Shown one piece after another: positions 1 through 10,078 of a DNA stretch of 64,000 nucleotides. The stretch is taken from NCBI GenBank assembly GCA_034638255.1, contig JAWPGT010000097.1, positions 1 through 64,000 of the forward strand, written 5' to 3'. Numbering within the stretch: position 1 is the stretch's first letter; each line of letters starts with the position of its first letter. Source of the DNA: Coprinus comatus. Taxonomy: Eukaryota; Basidiomycota; Agaricomycetes; Agaricales; Agaricaceae. The position numbers and the translations under genes are program-made. The notes under the pieces are model-generated. The model was not told the origin of the DNA, ran no database searches, and saw only the letters and a list, made by a program, of their open reading frames with translations.

Positions 1-2
1 AT

Positions 3-1154
3 ATTGAACAATATCGGCAGCGAATCAAAGGAGATCCTGATCCAGAGGCACACTTTTTGTACGCAAAGTACCTCATTGAAGCAGCTAAGAAGATACGATC
101 AGGAGCTCAAGATCAACGGGCTGCGAAAAAATATAGCGAAATGCTGATAACAGAATCTCTCAAAGTCATCAAACGGTTGGCGACGCAGGGTGAAGCATAC
201 CATGAGGCCCAGTTCTTCCTTGCTAACTGTCATGGAACTGGAGCTTTGGGACTACAGGTCGACCATGAACGTGCTTACCACCTTTACTTGCAGGCAGCGA
301 AACAAAACCATGCTGCTGCTTCGTATCGTGTCGCAGTTTGTAATGAGATTGGTGCCGGCACAAGGAAGGAGTATGTACGTGCAGCCGCTTTCTATCGCAA
401 AGCAGCTTCACTGGGAGATACACCAGCTATGTACAAGCTGGGAATGATTCTGTTGCACGGCTCTCTTGACCAAGAAAAGAATCCTCGTGAAGCTATTACC
501 TGGCTCAAACGTGCAGCGGAACAAGCCGACGAAGATAACCCCCATGCTCTACATGAACTCGGGCTTCTCCATGAACAACCTACCTCGACATTGGTACCAT
601 ATGACCCCACTTATGCAAAGGCACTATTCACGCAAGCAGCGCAATTAGGCTACACACAATCACAGTACAAATTAGGTCAATGCTACGAATATGGGGCTTT
701 GGGTTGCCCCGTTGATCCTCGTAGATCCATAGCTTGGTACACAAAGGCAGCGGAAAAGGGAGATGCCGAGGCGGAATTAGCTCTTAGCGGGTGGTACCTG
801 ACTGGAAGTGAAGGTGTTCTCAAACAAAGTGATTCGGAAGCGTACCTTTGGGCTCGGCGGGCTGCCAACAAAGGACTGAGTAAGGCGGAGTACGCAGTTG
901 GCTACTATGCAGAAGTTGGAATTGGCATAAAACAAGATATCGAATTTGCCAAGAAATGGTATATGCGTGCAGCAGGTCAGTCGTCATCTGTCATTAAATT
1001 TCTTTGTTTTTCTCATTGTATACCTTTATATCTAGCACAAGGTAATAAACGTGCGATGAATCGCCTCACAGAGATGAAGCGTATGGGGAACAAAAGAGCT
1101 AACGTTGCTCGGCCAACAAGACAGCAGGCAAAGGATGAATGTGTAATTGGTTGA
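3..1154 (+). CDS. SKT5: SEL1-repeat protein, Skt5/Chs4-like chitin synthase activator (5' partial)
   Basis: The frame is open from base 3, so the start lies upstream of the window. The visible 363 residues are a run of SEL1 repeats (AxxYxxAAxxGxxxAxxxLG type, for example around the segments RAAAFYRKAASLGDTPAMYKLG and SIAWYTKAAEKGDAEAELALS). A 60-bp GT-AG intron at 976-1035 is a multiple of three, so it does not break the frame; removing it restores the repeat MRAAAQGNKRAMNRL. The protein ends in CVIG, a C-a-a-X prenylation box, which matches the Skt5/Chs4 family, where a lipidated SEL1 protein recruits chitin synthase to the membrane at the bud neck or septum. Family membership is strong; the specific chitin synthase role is inference. 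The next gene begins 62 bp downstream. Confidence 0.88.
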   Translation: MEQYRQRIKGDPDPEAHFLYAKYLIEAAKKIRSGAQDQRAAKKYSEMLITESLKVIKRLATQGEAYHEAQFFLANCHGTGALGLQVDHERAYHLYLQAAKQNHAAASYRVAVCNEIGAGTRKEYVRAAAFYRKAASLGDTPAMYKLGMILLHGSLDQEKNPREAITWLKRAAEQADEDNPHALHELGLLHEQPTSTLVPYDPTYAKALFTQAAQLGYTQSQYKLGQCYEYGALGCPVDPRRSIAWYTKAAEKGDAEAELALSGWYLTGSEGVLKQSDSEAYLWARRAANKGLSKAEYAVGYYAEVGIGIKQDIEFAKKWYMRAAGQSSSVIKFLCFSHCIPLYLAQGNKRAMNRLTEMKRMGNKRANVARPTRQQAKDECVIG

Positions 1155-1216
1155 TTTTTATGTAGTTGGAATACGTACCCCTCACGTGCATGTTATGATT
1201 CGATAATCTTTCTTTG

Positions 1217-2016
1217 ATGTCAGCACTCTCATTTCCTCCTACTTCCATGGCTACTATGTCTCTCGAAAGTTTGAAAGAAGTGAGAACACCGCTTCATGCT
1301 GTGGACCTTGTCTTATATTCTACATCAGCAATCCCTCCTGGAATTCCTTGATTTGTCTCAAATCAATTGTCTGAATGAATCCACTCAGCATACCTTAAAA
1401 GAAATTGTCGCAAAGAAGACTAGGAATACCACGAATAGCTACTTGTTAAGCGACGCAGATGAGCAATTACTTCTCAACCTCCATGTATGCCAACAACATA
1501 TGTCAATCGCATTATTCTATGTTGCTCAACCATATGATGTTGCATATAGTTCAATCAAGCTGTCCGTGTTCGTTCTATCGCAATTTCAACCTCACACCCG
1601 GGCCAAGCACCAAAACACATCAAGATCTTGATTAATCGCCCATCAGTTGGCTTCGAAGATGTCGAAGATGCCGAAGAGCCTGAAGTTGCTCAAACCCTTG
1701 AATTGGATGAGAATCAAGTGAAGAATGGAGAGCAGGTTCCCCTTCGCTTTGTACGTTTCCAAAAAGTCAATAGCATACATGTGAGTGTCTTCATCATGGC
1801 GGCAATATACAGCAAGGCCAGGATTAACTGCCACATTTGAACAGATTTTCGTTGCCTCAAACCACGGTAATGAAAACCAATCGCGAATTGATGCAATTGA
1901 CATACTTGGCATTCCTATTAAGTAAGTCCATCAAAGATTTATTGTATTAATCATTTATCTTATTTTCATGCTACAGTTCTACAAAAGATTTGAGTGGTCT
2001 AAAGAAAGAGGAATAA
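1217..2016 (+). CDS. PITH-domain protein (C-terminal module of TXNL1 type), five exons
   Basis: Exons 1217-1279, 1329-1484, 1550-1780, 1845-1921 and 1977-2016 join into 567 nt, 188 residues, with every intron GT-AG and in phase. The product covers a whole PITH domain (LLEFLDLSQINCLNES, LLSDADEQLLLNL, FNQAVRVRSIAI, GFEDVEDAEEPEV, LRFVRFQKVNSIHIFVASN, RIDAIDILGIPI) and ends TKDLSGLKKEE. In TXNL1 this domain follows thioredoxin and binds the proteasome; here only about 22 residues precede it, so this is a PITH-only protein. The start ATG at 1217 is chosen because exon 1 joins exon 2 in phase; a CGPC-like triplet run between them falls in intron 1. It is a housekeeping gene packed against the SEL1 gene. 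Function beyond the domain is not known from sequence. Confidence 0.85.
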
Positions 2017-2170
2017 ATCCATAACATAATAATCTCTTATTAAGATATGGTTCTTATAGTTAGTATGTTTCTGAGTAGTTGTCAGTCTGAACACACTCCT
2101 TCCCAGTCACTGGTATGCTCAGAATATTTTATTTATCTGAAGCTCTCCAAAATTTCATTTATAATATTGC
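2017..2170. other. Intergenic, AT-rich
   Basis: The 3' flank of the PITH gene. I see no ORF or repeat here; it ends where a hAT-like terminal sequence begins. Confidence 0.5.
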
Positions 2171-2540
2171 TAGGGATTATTTCCGGGTCAAATTTTGGTG
2201 ACCTGTCCGGGTTCTGTTATGGGTTTTCCCACGGTACATGCAGGTCATGAAATATATTCTAATCTTCGGAATTTTACATGTATAAAATAGCAAAAGTAAT
2301 GTATTTTGTAATATGCACAGAAATACACTCATTGAGGCTATCTAACAGTGGTGGTTTGACATGAATCTGACATGTTTTGGTGAAGTTATGTGCTATTTAT
2401 TTTCTGTCAGGTCAACCTGTGACCTTCTGTGACGGGTCTGGGTCATGTCACAGGTCAGAAGATCGTGACCCTGACCCGAACCTGAAGGCTGACCCAACCC
2501 ACAAACCCATGGGTTGACCCCAGCCCAGTGACAATCCCTA
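2171..2540. mobile_element. Probable non-autonomous hAT-like element
   Basis: The left end starts TAGGGATTATTTCCGGG and the reverse complement of the right end starts TAGGGATTGTCACTGGG, an imperfect inverted repeat of the hAT type (compare TAGGG ends of the hAT element at 9719-22060). The 370-bp interior is non-coding, with GGTCAA/GACC-rich and ACCCATGGGT palindromic subterminal motifs. No 8-bp duplication is visible at the flanks (aatattgc against cctccacc), so either the ends were reshaped or this is a fragment. Confidence 0.45.
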
Positions 2541-2967
2541 CCTCCACCCCCACACCAACCTCTCCACAACTTCCCACACCACTGCCCATTACCCTGACCA
2601 TATCCTTGAATTCATTGCAAGAACAAGAAGTGGAGATAGTGAAGAGGTGTTGGGAGTCAGATGGAAAGGTGTCAGTGGTGGTAGTGAAGAAGAATGTGAA
2701 GATCACCATGGAGAACAGTGATGACAAAGTTATGGTTGTGGAAGGGGTGAAAGGCAAAATAGTAAGCAACAGGTAAGACATACTATATATATATGTTGAG
2801 ATGCCAATATACCCCAAACTAACCAAACATAGTCAGCCATATAGGGTGGTATGCACAAGGTGTGTTGGGTTAGGTGTAGTGTGCAAGGAGGGTGCAAGGC
2901 TGAACAGGCCTTGCAAGTGATGAGCTAAGAACAAAAAGGGGTATGTCAGAAAGGACACAGATGGAGA
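2528..2967 (+). pseudogene. Relic of the retrotransposon accessory Zn2Cys6-like ORF, part 1
   Basis: The open stretch 2528-2776 reads TPLPITLTISLNS..., then ESDGKVSVVVVKKNVKIT and MENSDDKVMVVEG, which aligns with the accessory ORF at 52542-53444 (TPLPIILSLSGNS, DSDGKISGTVTKKKSKT, MEDSNEEVELVEV). After an intron-like stretch, 2850-2930 reads VCTRCVGLGVVC, then nine residues, then PCK, followed by two TGA stops and AKNKKGY: the first four cysteines keep the C-x2-C-x6-C-x9-C spacing. Gypsy-1 then interrupts it at 2968. It is clearly broken. What this relic was part of is not preserved. Confidence 0.65.
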
Positions 2968-3284
2968 TGTAAGGGCAACTCATATCGGTAACAAATGGCC
3001 TGACAACTAGTGAGGAATCCAAAGTTATATTTGATTGGAAACACATTACAGAACAGATACAACATACCTAGCAAGGAATCCAAAGAGAAAGAGTTGGGGA
3101 TTCACTCATACAGGCTACACACAATATATACTACTATACAAACAGAGACACCAGCTATTGTCCAGAGGGATGTCGTAACATGGACAATGGAAACAATGGG
3201 GGATGAGTCACATGAGGGGGCAAGGGAGGATCAGTTGGTAGTCGGTGTGTCAGTGTGAGGGTCGGTGAGGAAGGTCCCCTTACA
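2968..3284 (-). repeat. Gypsy-1 3' LTR (shortened)
   Basis: Matches the 392-bp LTR at 9065-9456 but lacks an internal block of about 50 bp and a short tandem GTCAGTGTG-type segment near one end. Flanked by TSD GGAGA. Confidence 0.9.
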
Positions 3285-3303
3285 TCTACCCCCCCTTCTA
3301 GGG
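3285..3303 (-). promoter_or_regulatory. Gypsy-1 polypurine tract
   Basis: Read on the minus strand this is CTAGAAGGGGGGGTAGA, abutting the TG of the 3' LTR, as expected for the plus-strand primer of reverse transcription. Confidence 0.8.
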
Positions 3304-3379
3304 TGCAGCATCCCGATGTACCTGTGAACTGAGTGCGAGGTCAGAAAGGAATGGAGTTGAAGGTCATGGAATGGATAAG

Positions 3380-6300
3380 TCAAGGTGCGGTGGGGTTTTT
3401 GCAGTAGAATTTGGCAATCTTTTTAGGGGCATGGATGTCAGCTGCGAGTTCCCAAGAGTTCTTTTCCATGCTGAAGTCTTGCCACTTGATCAGAAATCTG
3501 AGTTTACCTTGTTGCACTTTACTGTCCAATATTTCTTCTACTTCCCATTCCTCTTTGTTATCCACCAGTATTGGCATCGGTATTTTTGTCGGCTTCCAAC
3601 CAGGGATTGGGTCTTCGGGGGCTGGAGTGAGTTTAACCACATTGAACACTGGGTGCAAGCAAGACAACCTTCGGGGAAGCTTGAGCTGATATGCCCCAGG
3701 CCTGACCTTGCAGTCAACGGCGAAAGGACCTAACCGTGTGTGCTCAAACTTCTTTGAGGGCCGACTCATTGCGATGTCCAATGTGTCAAGGTAAACCATG
3801 TCACCCATCTTGAGCTTGGGGGCAGGGGTCCAACGTCGATCGTAGTACTTTGCCATATCATCCTTTGCCTTCACCAGTGCTGACTTTGCTTCTTCTAGTG
3901 CTGACTCCATCCGGGTTTTGAACTCATTGTAAGCGCAGGATCGTAGAGGACGACGAGGCGAGCACGATGACGAAGGAATGGAAGGAAATGGTTAAGAAAT
4001 GACTGAGATATAACACAAACACTGCAGACACTTGTATTAGACTGGAACATATAGTAACTTCTTAATTACTCACCTGCAGACACTTGTATTAGACTAGAGA
4101 GTCTTCATGTGTCTGCAGGACGCTTCAGTAACATGTGATGTGACATTGTGATGTCACAGAAAGCGGAAATAATCTACAAGTCCAAAACTCCAAAGAGAGT
4201 ATCCAGCCACAACTCTTCTAACCTCAACCAACAATAAGTACTGACCTTGGGGACTGTCTAGAGCATTCCTGACACTCATTGACCGTTTCGAGTCAGGAGG
4301 GGTGTTGTCGGGGTTCGAAGCCCATGCGAGGGTCACGGCCTGTGTCTAACACAAAGGGCAATTGGTGGGTCGCAGTGTGAACGTGGTTGTTGTGTTGGAA
4401 TTCGGCGAGTGGGAGAAGGTTATACCAATCGTTCTGTCTTTGGTTAACAAAGACTCAGATGTACTGGTCAAGTTCTTGGTTAACTCGTTCAGTTTGACCA
4501 TTGGCTTGCAGGTGCCAAGCCGTAGTCACCGTGACCTTGATGCCTAAGAGTTGGTACAACTCGCAGGTGAATTCCAACATGAACTGTGGGCCTCGCTTGG
4601 AGACAACATGTTGAGGTAGGCTGTGGAGTTTCCAGATGTTATGGAGGAAGAGTCGGGCGACACCTTCAGCGGTGCAAGTTGTGTGGGTCAGCAGGAAATG
4701 AACTCATTTCGATACCGAATCGACAACCGTGAGTACTGTGTCATAACCATTGGACTCTGGGAGTTCGACAACAAAGTCAATGCTGATAGTGTCCCAGCAG
4801 GCATCAGGGATGGGGAGTGGGTGAAGTTCGCTGACTGGTCGGTGTCAGTGGGGCTTTGTCCATAAGCACAAGTCACAAGTAGAGATGTACTGACTGATGT
4901 AATGAGACATAGAAGGCCACCAGTAGTTCTGACCTACAAGTTCGAGGGTCTTCCATCGTCCTGCATGTCTGCCGACTTTGGAATCATGGTGTTGGGCCAC
5001 AATGCGATGTCTAAGGTCGGGGATGTTAGGAACATAGATTTTACCTTGATGAAGTAGCAACCCATTATCCTCTGACCACTCGGAACTCTTGACTGATTTT
5101 GACTTTGACAACTTCAACTCCCATGCTGCCTTCACCACTGCCTCCTCTTGTTCACCATCCCAATTACCACGTCTAATCTCTCGCAACACATCCTGCTCTT
5201 CTCCGACCAAAACAATGCCTTCAAGGGCTCGAACAGTGAATAGCGATGGAGGGAGGAGGGTGAGGTTGTCATTATTGTCCTTGCCAGTTCTGTGGTCGGC
5301 CCATTGGGAGAGTGCATTGGGTTTGCCCATGGATCGGCCTGGTCGATGATGAAGTGAGAAGTTGAACCAGGAGAGGTAGAGGGACCAGTGGGCTTGTCAG
5401 CGGTTGAGTTTCTTCGCAGTCATGAAGTACTCGAGGTTCTTGTGGTCAGTCCAGATTTCTACCTTGTGCTCACTGCCCTCCAGGAAGTGCCTCCCCTCTT
5501 CAAGTGATTGGATGATAGCCAACATCTCTTTGTCATGGATCTCATAATTGCATTCGACTGGCAACAGCGATTTTGAGTAGAATGCAATGGGGTGCCACTT
5601 GTTGTCTTCCAATGAAAGCTGTGACAAGACAGCTCCAGTTGTGAAGTTGGAGCTGTCAGCCTCCACTTGATAAGGTGTGGTGTCATTGGGAGAAGACAAG
5701 ATCGGTGCCGATGTTATGGCTGTCTTCAGAGTGTTGAAGGCCTCCTGCTGTTCAGTACCCCAGTTCCAAGGTGTACTGGACTTGGTCAGATTGAAGAGCA
5801 GCCAACCGATGTGTGAAAAATTCCAAATAAAACATTGGTAGAAATTGGCAAACCCAAGGAAAGACTGAACTTCTGTCTTGTTTTTCGGAATCGGCCAGTC
5901 ACGAACTCCTGCAACCTTCACTGGATCCATCTCTACACAGTTCTCTGAAATGATCAATCCCAAGTATTCTATCTTCCGCTTCTCAAACTCACATTTTTCA
6001 GGTCAGAGGTACAGCTTGTGTTCCTTGAGTACCTCCATCATGCGTTGGATTGCCTTCCGATGTTCCTCCAGGGTCTTTGAAAAGATCAGGATGTCATCGA
6101 GGTAGACGGTGACAATTCCTTCCATGATAAGGTCATGGAAGATGTCGTTCATCACTGTCTGGAAGGTCACCAGGCTGTTAGTCATGCCGAAAAACATCAC
6201 CAGAGGCTCAAAGAGCCCCCGATTTGTTCGGAAAGCTGCCTTCCACTCATCACCAGGCTTGATATGGATGTTGTTGAAGCCCCATTGGATGTCAAGTTTG

Positions 6301-7535
6301 GTGAAGTATCTTGCACCCCACAGTTTTGAAACAATTTCGGAGATGAGTGGGATGGGGTACTTGTTCTTCACCGTAATGGCATTGAGGTTCTGATAGTCTT
6401 GTACCAACCAAAGTGAGCCATCCTTCTTTTTAATAAAAAAAACGGGGGCTGCCATCGGCGACTTTGAGGGGTGAATCCTTCCCGAAGCAAGGTTCTCCTG
6501 TAGGAACTCGTCAAGTGTGGCTTGTTCTTTCAGCAAAATCGGGTAGACCTTGGTGGTTTTGGCAGTTTCACCTGGGACAAGTTCAATAGCATGATCCCAG
6601 GGCTGATTTTTGGGGAGCTCTTGGAAGGTGGCCTCAGAGAAAACAGTTTTGAAGTCATGTAGGTAGTCGGGAATATGAGCCTTGAAACTGAGGTTGGCAG
6701 TTGCAGTGTTCTTCCAATGCGCTTCGGCAAGTTGTTGTGATAGAGTACCAGTGGCTGAAATCTGTTCCGAAACCGAGAGAACTGATGAGCAAGGGATGGC
6801 GGCGAAAATAGGATCTCCTTCCTTCAATTCTGACCAACTAACTCCTTCTTCTGACTCCTCATCCTCTTCTTCATTCACCTCCTCCACAAGCACTGGAAAG
6901 GGCCCTGAAGTGCAGACCCTTAGCACCTTCTCCTGGAACTTCTTCTCCTCCTTGTATTCCTGTAGGCAACCTTCACAAGTCCTCAGGCACCTTGACATTT
7001 TGACTTCCTTTGTTACCCAATCGACTTCAGGGTTGTGTGCGCGAAGCCAAGTGTAGCCAAGTATAATGGACTCCTTTCTGAGGCCAGTGACAGTGAAGAC
7101 TGCGCATTCGGAATGATTCTTGTATTGGAGAACCATATCAACCACTTCGGCGATCTCTCCAGCTTCATTCGGGGTGCCGTCAACATTGAAGACAGGGATT
7201 GGGTGTGATAGACGGTGGGTGGTGAGCTTATATTGACAAGTGAAGTCCTGATCGATGAAGATACCAGTGGCACCAGAGTCCACGAGTGCTTCCGATGAAA
7301 ATCAGACTCTGGTGTCAGTGGTTTCAAGGTCAATCAGCAGTTTCAAGGCATTGGTAGGGGCAGTGGATGAAATGACATATCGGGTCGGGAGGTAGTGACG
7401 TTCCCAGTGAGGTCGGCAGGGTTTGGACATGGCTATAGGTTTGGGTGTAGGTGGGGAAATAGTAGTCTCATTTATTTCTTCTACAGGTAGTACAGCAAAC
7501 CTATTAACACCAGACAATTGGGGCGTGGCCTCCAC
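3380..7535 (-). pseudogene. Gypsy-1 pol: protease, RT, RNase H, integrase, chromodomain
   Basis: Blocks in order on the minus strand: protease MDSGATGIFID (about 7283), RT with KKDGSLWLVQDYQNLN and the catalytic YLDDILIF (6060-6500), RNase H/connection [21 protein letters not shown] (5400-5960), integrase zinc region QHHDSKVGRH...CDLC (4845-5020), and a C-terminal chromodomain EWEVEEILDSKVQQGKLRFLIKWQ (3380-3910). The integrase is split by a solo LTR at 3928-4274. Stops interrupt it at several joints, and residues that are arginine in intact relatives are W, Q, H or stop here (for example LWLVQDY for LRLVQDY), as expected from CpG deamination. Confidence 0.9.
3928..4274 (-). repeat. Solo LTR, copia family A, in gypsy-1 integrase
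   Basis: Begins TGTAAGCGCAGG and ends ATTCCTGACA (minus orientation of TGTCAGG...CTTACA). Perfect 5-bp TSD CTCAT at 3923-3927 and 4275-4279. Same family as 45246-45592. Confidence 0.92.
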
Positions 7536-7539
7536 TGAT

Positions 7540-8720
7540 TGAGTTACTAAAAATCCTGCATATCTGTTTCCACTGACCCTTCCAACTGCCTTCTGATGTT
7601 GGCAACATCTTTCTCTGCCAATAGGTTCATCAGCAACTCATCCTTCTCTTCCAAGGTCATGAGCCTGATATCAAAGCATCAGGGGCAATCTGCCTTGATG
7701 TGTCTAGGCTGCTTACATCAGTAGCAGGTGGAGGGGGTCAGGTTATGTAGTTTGGACATGTCAATGTCCATCGGAGTCAGGTTCCCAGGCATTGGCATTA
7801 CATGAGCAAATGTTGGTAGGGGAATCAGGGGAGTTGGATGAGGCGGGGGTTTTGGGAAGGAGTGAAAAACAGGTTTGGGAGCTGGCGGTGGCACAGGGCA
7901 ATGATTTGCCTTGAATGCGACATTGGCAAGTCAGGAAGCTTTGAAGCAGGTGGCTGCGTGATACCAGCCATCGGGATTGGAGTCGGAGGGTCAGCCCAGG
8001 GTCATAGTGGCAATGGAGTCAGCCAAGTTGGTGTGAAGACCTCGACAAAACTTGACAATGGTGACCTTCCGGTTGGTATACCCAGATGCTGAAATGAGTG
8101 CTTTGAAGGTGTCCAGGTAATCCTCCAAAGTCCAATCTTTCTGGAAGTAAGTATCTCCTTCCAATGTGATAACCGCTTCTGACTCGGCGTCAATTGGCAA
8201 GAAGTGTGCCTTGAACTGGGTTTTGAAGTCCTCCCAGTCCTCAAAAGGCAAGTTTCCGACCTGTGATTCCAGCCAAAATATCTCTTCCATCCATGTAGCA
8301 GCCCGACCGCTCCTCATGTAAGACATGGCCCAGAGCATCTTTTCCTCGTCTGACTGGAATTCACCTGAGAGTTGGATGTACAGGTTACAGGCATTGAGGA
8401 AGGCCTGGCCTGTCTTGCAGTCACCATTGTAATCGGGTGGTGTAGTGACTCATCCTTGGAATGTCCACAGACATTTGGGAGGAGATGGAGGAGCTGGTGT
8501 CATGGGGGTAGCAGGTGAAGGGGTGGCCTGAGAGGCTGAAACGAGTGTGGAGAGTTGGGCGGTGATGGTGGCAAGTACATTGGCAGTGGTGGCGGAAGTG
8601 GATTTGGTAGCTTCTACTCGCTGCTGTAGAGCATCAAGCAATGCCCGAAGCTCATAGAATGTGCCTTCAATGATCTCATTCCAAGTCAGCTGGGGCAGTG
8701 CTGGATTGGTTATGGTTTAG
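7540..8720 (-). pseudogene. Gypsy-1 gag with CCHC zinc knuckle
   Basis: The capsid region includes TPPDYNGDCKTGQAFLNACNLY, MLWAMSYMRSGRAATWMEE and FEDWEDFKTQFKAHFLP, the typical capsid pattern of agaricomycete gypsy elements. A nucleocapsid knuckle CxxCKQPRHIKADC lies near 7700-7740. It is broken by several stops, including TGA codons after GG in WTFQG* and TMTLG* where relatives have arginine. A solo LTR of family F separates gag from the element's 5' end. Confidence 0.82.
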
Positions 8721-8753
8721 CGAGTAAGGGATAGAGGGATGTGTTGGTGGGAA

Positions 8754-8992
8754 TGTTGAACTATTAATAGTTCTACAATGACATTCTCGTATGGCATCAT
8801 GCTTGACGAATATATCTTCATGATCCCTATCATGTGACCTAGTATATTCTTGCACGGACCACTGTAAATATGTATATAAACTTGTACTCCTGCATTATAT
8901 ACTTTAGTTCCTTTACTACTAACAACCAACACCCTCAGTAAGTCCAGAGTCGTACCTACCCATGTTTAACACACTACGCTCTTGTTTTAACA
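8754..8992 (+). repeat. Solo LTR, copia family F, in gypsy-1 leader
   Basis: TGTTGAACTATTAAT...TGTTTTAACA, matching the paired LTRs of copia-F (39128-39346, 44838-45054). Perfect TSD GGGAA at 8749-8753 and 8993-8997. Confidence 0.93.
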
Positions 8993-9052
8993 GGGAAGTC
9001 TTCTGTTGTGGCGAACAGGGCTCTTCTGTCCAGCAATGCTAGCCTCTTGAAG

Positions 9053-9062
9053 AACTCTTTCT
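9053..9062 (-). promoter_or_regulatory. Gypsy-1 primer-binding site (self-priming type)
   Basis: Minus-strand AGAAAGAGTT, 3 nt from the 5' LTR, is complementary to AACTCTTTCT inside that LTR (9183-9192), which lies about 35 nt downstream of a TATATATT box. This matches the Tf1-type arrangement where the mRNA 5' end primes itself. No tRNA match was recognised. Confidence 0.6.
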
Positions 9063-9064
9063 TC

Positions 9065-9456
9065 TGTAAGGGCAACTCACGTCGGCGACGAATGGCCCGA
9101 CAACTAGCGAGGAATCCAAAGTTATATTTGATCGGAAACATATTACAGAACAGATACAACATACCTAGTGAGGAATCCAAAGAGAAAGAGTTGGGGATTC
9201 ACTCACACAGGCTACACACAATATATACTACTATACAAACAGAGACGCCAGCTATTGTCCAGAGGGATGTCGTAACATGGACAATGGGAACAATGGGGGA
9301 CGAGTCACATGAGGGGGCAAGTCGTGAAAGCATGAAGTTGGGAGGTGTTCTGATGGAAGTCGGAACATTGGAGGATCGGTTGGTAGTTGGTGTGTCAGTG
9401 TAAGGGTCAGTGGTCAGTGTGTCGGTGTAAGGGTTGGTGAGGAAGGTCCCCTTACA
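9065..9456 (-). repeat. Gypsy-1 5' LTR
   Basis: 392 bp, TGTAAGGGCAAC...CCCCTTACA on the + strand. Flanked by the second GGAGA copy at 9457. The same LTR occurs alone at 11359-11750. Confidence 0.92.
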
Positions 9457-9461
9457 GGAGA

Positions 9462-9505
9462 GGGAAAGAAGAAGAAGGGAAGGAGGAAAGATGAAGAAGT
9501 CAAAG
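9462..9505 (+). pseudogene. Relic accessory ORF, part 2
   Basis: After the gypsy-1 TSD the reading continues GEGKKKKGRRKDEEVKVLKRRT, matching KKEKGKKKEDVKEVKRRPV downstream of the cysteine cluster of the 52542-53444 ORF. The E-type LTR cuts it at 9506. Confidence 0.55.
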
Positions 9506-9718
9506 TGTTGAAAAGAAGGACTATTATTAGATAGTCACATGACTCTTTTTCATTTGTTTCATTTCACTTTAGTATTACTCTCTTGCAGCATTATATGGCA
9601 GCTCCTTATTGGTTGAGTTAGTGTTTCATATATGTGTTTCAACTCCTATATCAACTCCTGTTTCATGTATAATTACCTGACATGTTGTAGACACCTGACT
9701 CCTTTCTAGTCATAGCAT
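9506..9718 (+). repeat. Copia-E 5' LTR, left half
   Basis: Starts TGTTGAAAAGAAGGACTATT and is nearly identical to the start of the LTR at 56109-56500. It is cut by the hAT element at its 8-bp duplication CATAGCAT and resumes at 22061. Confidence 0.9.
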
Positions 9719-10078
9719 TAGAGAATAGCACAGGTACTGAAAACCCATGGGGTCAGAGGCCAGGTAAGCCATGGGTAGGGTATGGGTCACAAACTTGTTA
9801 CCCTCCTAGGTACCCCTACCCTTGATCATGGGTCACAGGTAAATTTATCTAAAAAGGAAGTATAATTATATATAGTCATATACTTGCAAATCCCTGTGAC
9901 TCACTACTCACATTTGACACTGTGTCAAACTGCTAGGAAATTATTACCTATCAAGTAGATACCATCAAATCCACTAGTACTGAGTAACTACATGAAAAAA
10001 TTATCCCACTTTGCCTTCAACCACATCCATCTTCAACCAACATCTATCCTCAGTTTCAATCCTCAGGTGAAGCATACC

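Larger units (their letters stand above)
2968..9456 (-). mobile_element. Gypsy-1: Ty3/gypsy chromovirus, complete but dead
   Basis: Two LTRs (2968-3284 and 9065-9456) with TGTAAGG...CTTACA ends are flanked by the 5-bp duplication GGAGA (2963-2967 and 9457-9461). The sense strand is minus: leader, gag, zinc knuckle, protease, RT, RNase H, integrase, chromodomain, polypurine tract, 3' LTR. Coding parts carry many stops. Two later solo LTRs sit inside it (3928-4274 and 8754-8992). It inserted into a relic accessory ORF that resumes at 9462. Confidence 0.93.

Noticed and set aside
1280..1328. A thioredoxin-like CGPC run just before the PITH domain, suggesting a lost thioredoxin domain
   Set aside because: The stretch is a GT-AG intron that joins exons 1 and 2 in phase, giving a complete PITH-only protein, so the motif is coincidental.
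9008..9403. Apparently conserved ORFs of 80-130 codons at 3010, 9008 and 11412
   Set aside because: They are the gypsy-1 LTR read in one frame; conservation reflects repeat identity.
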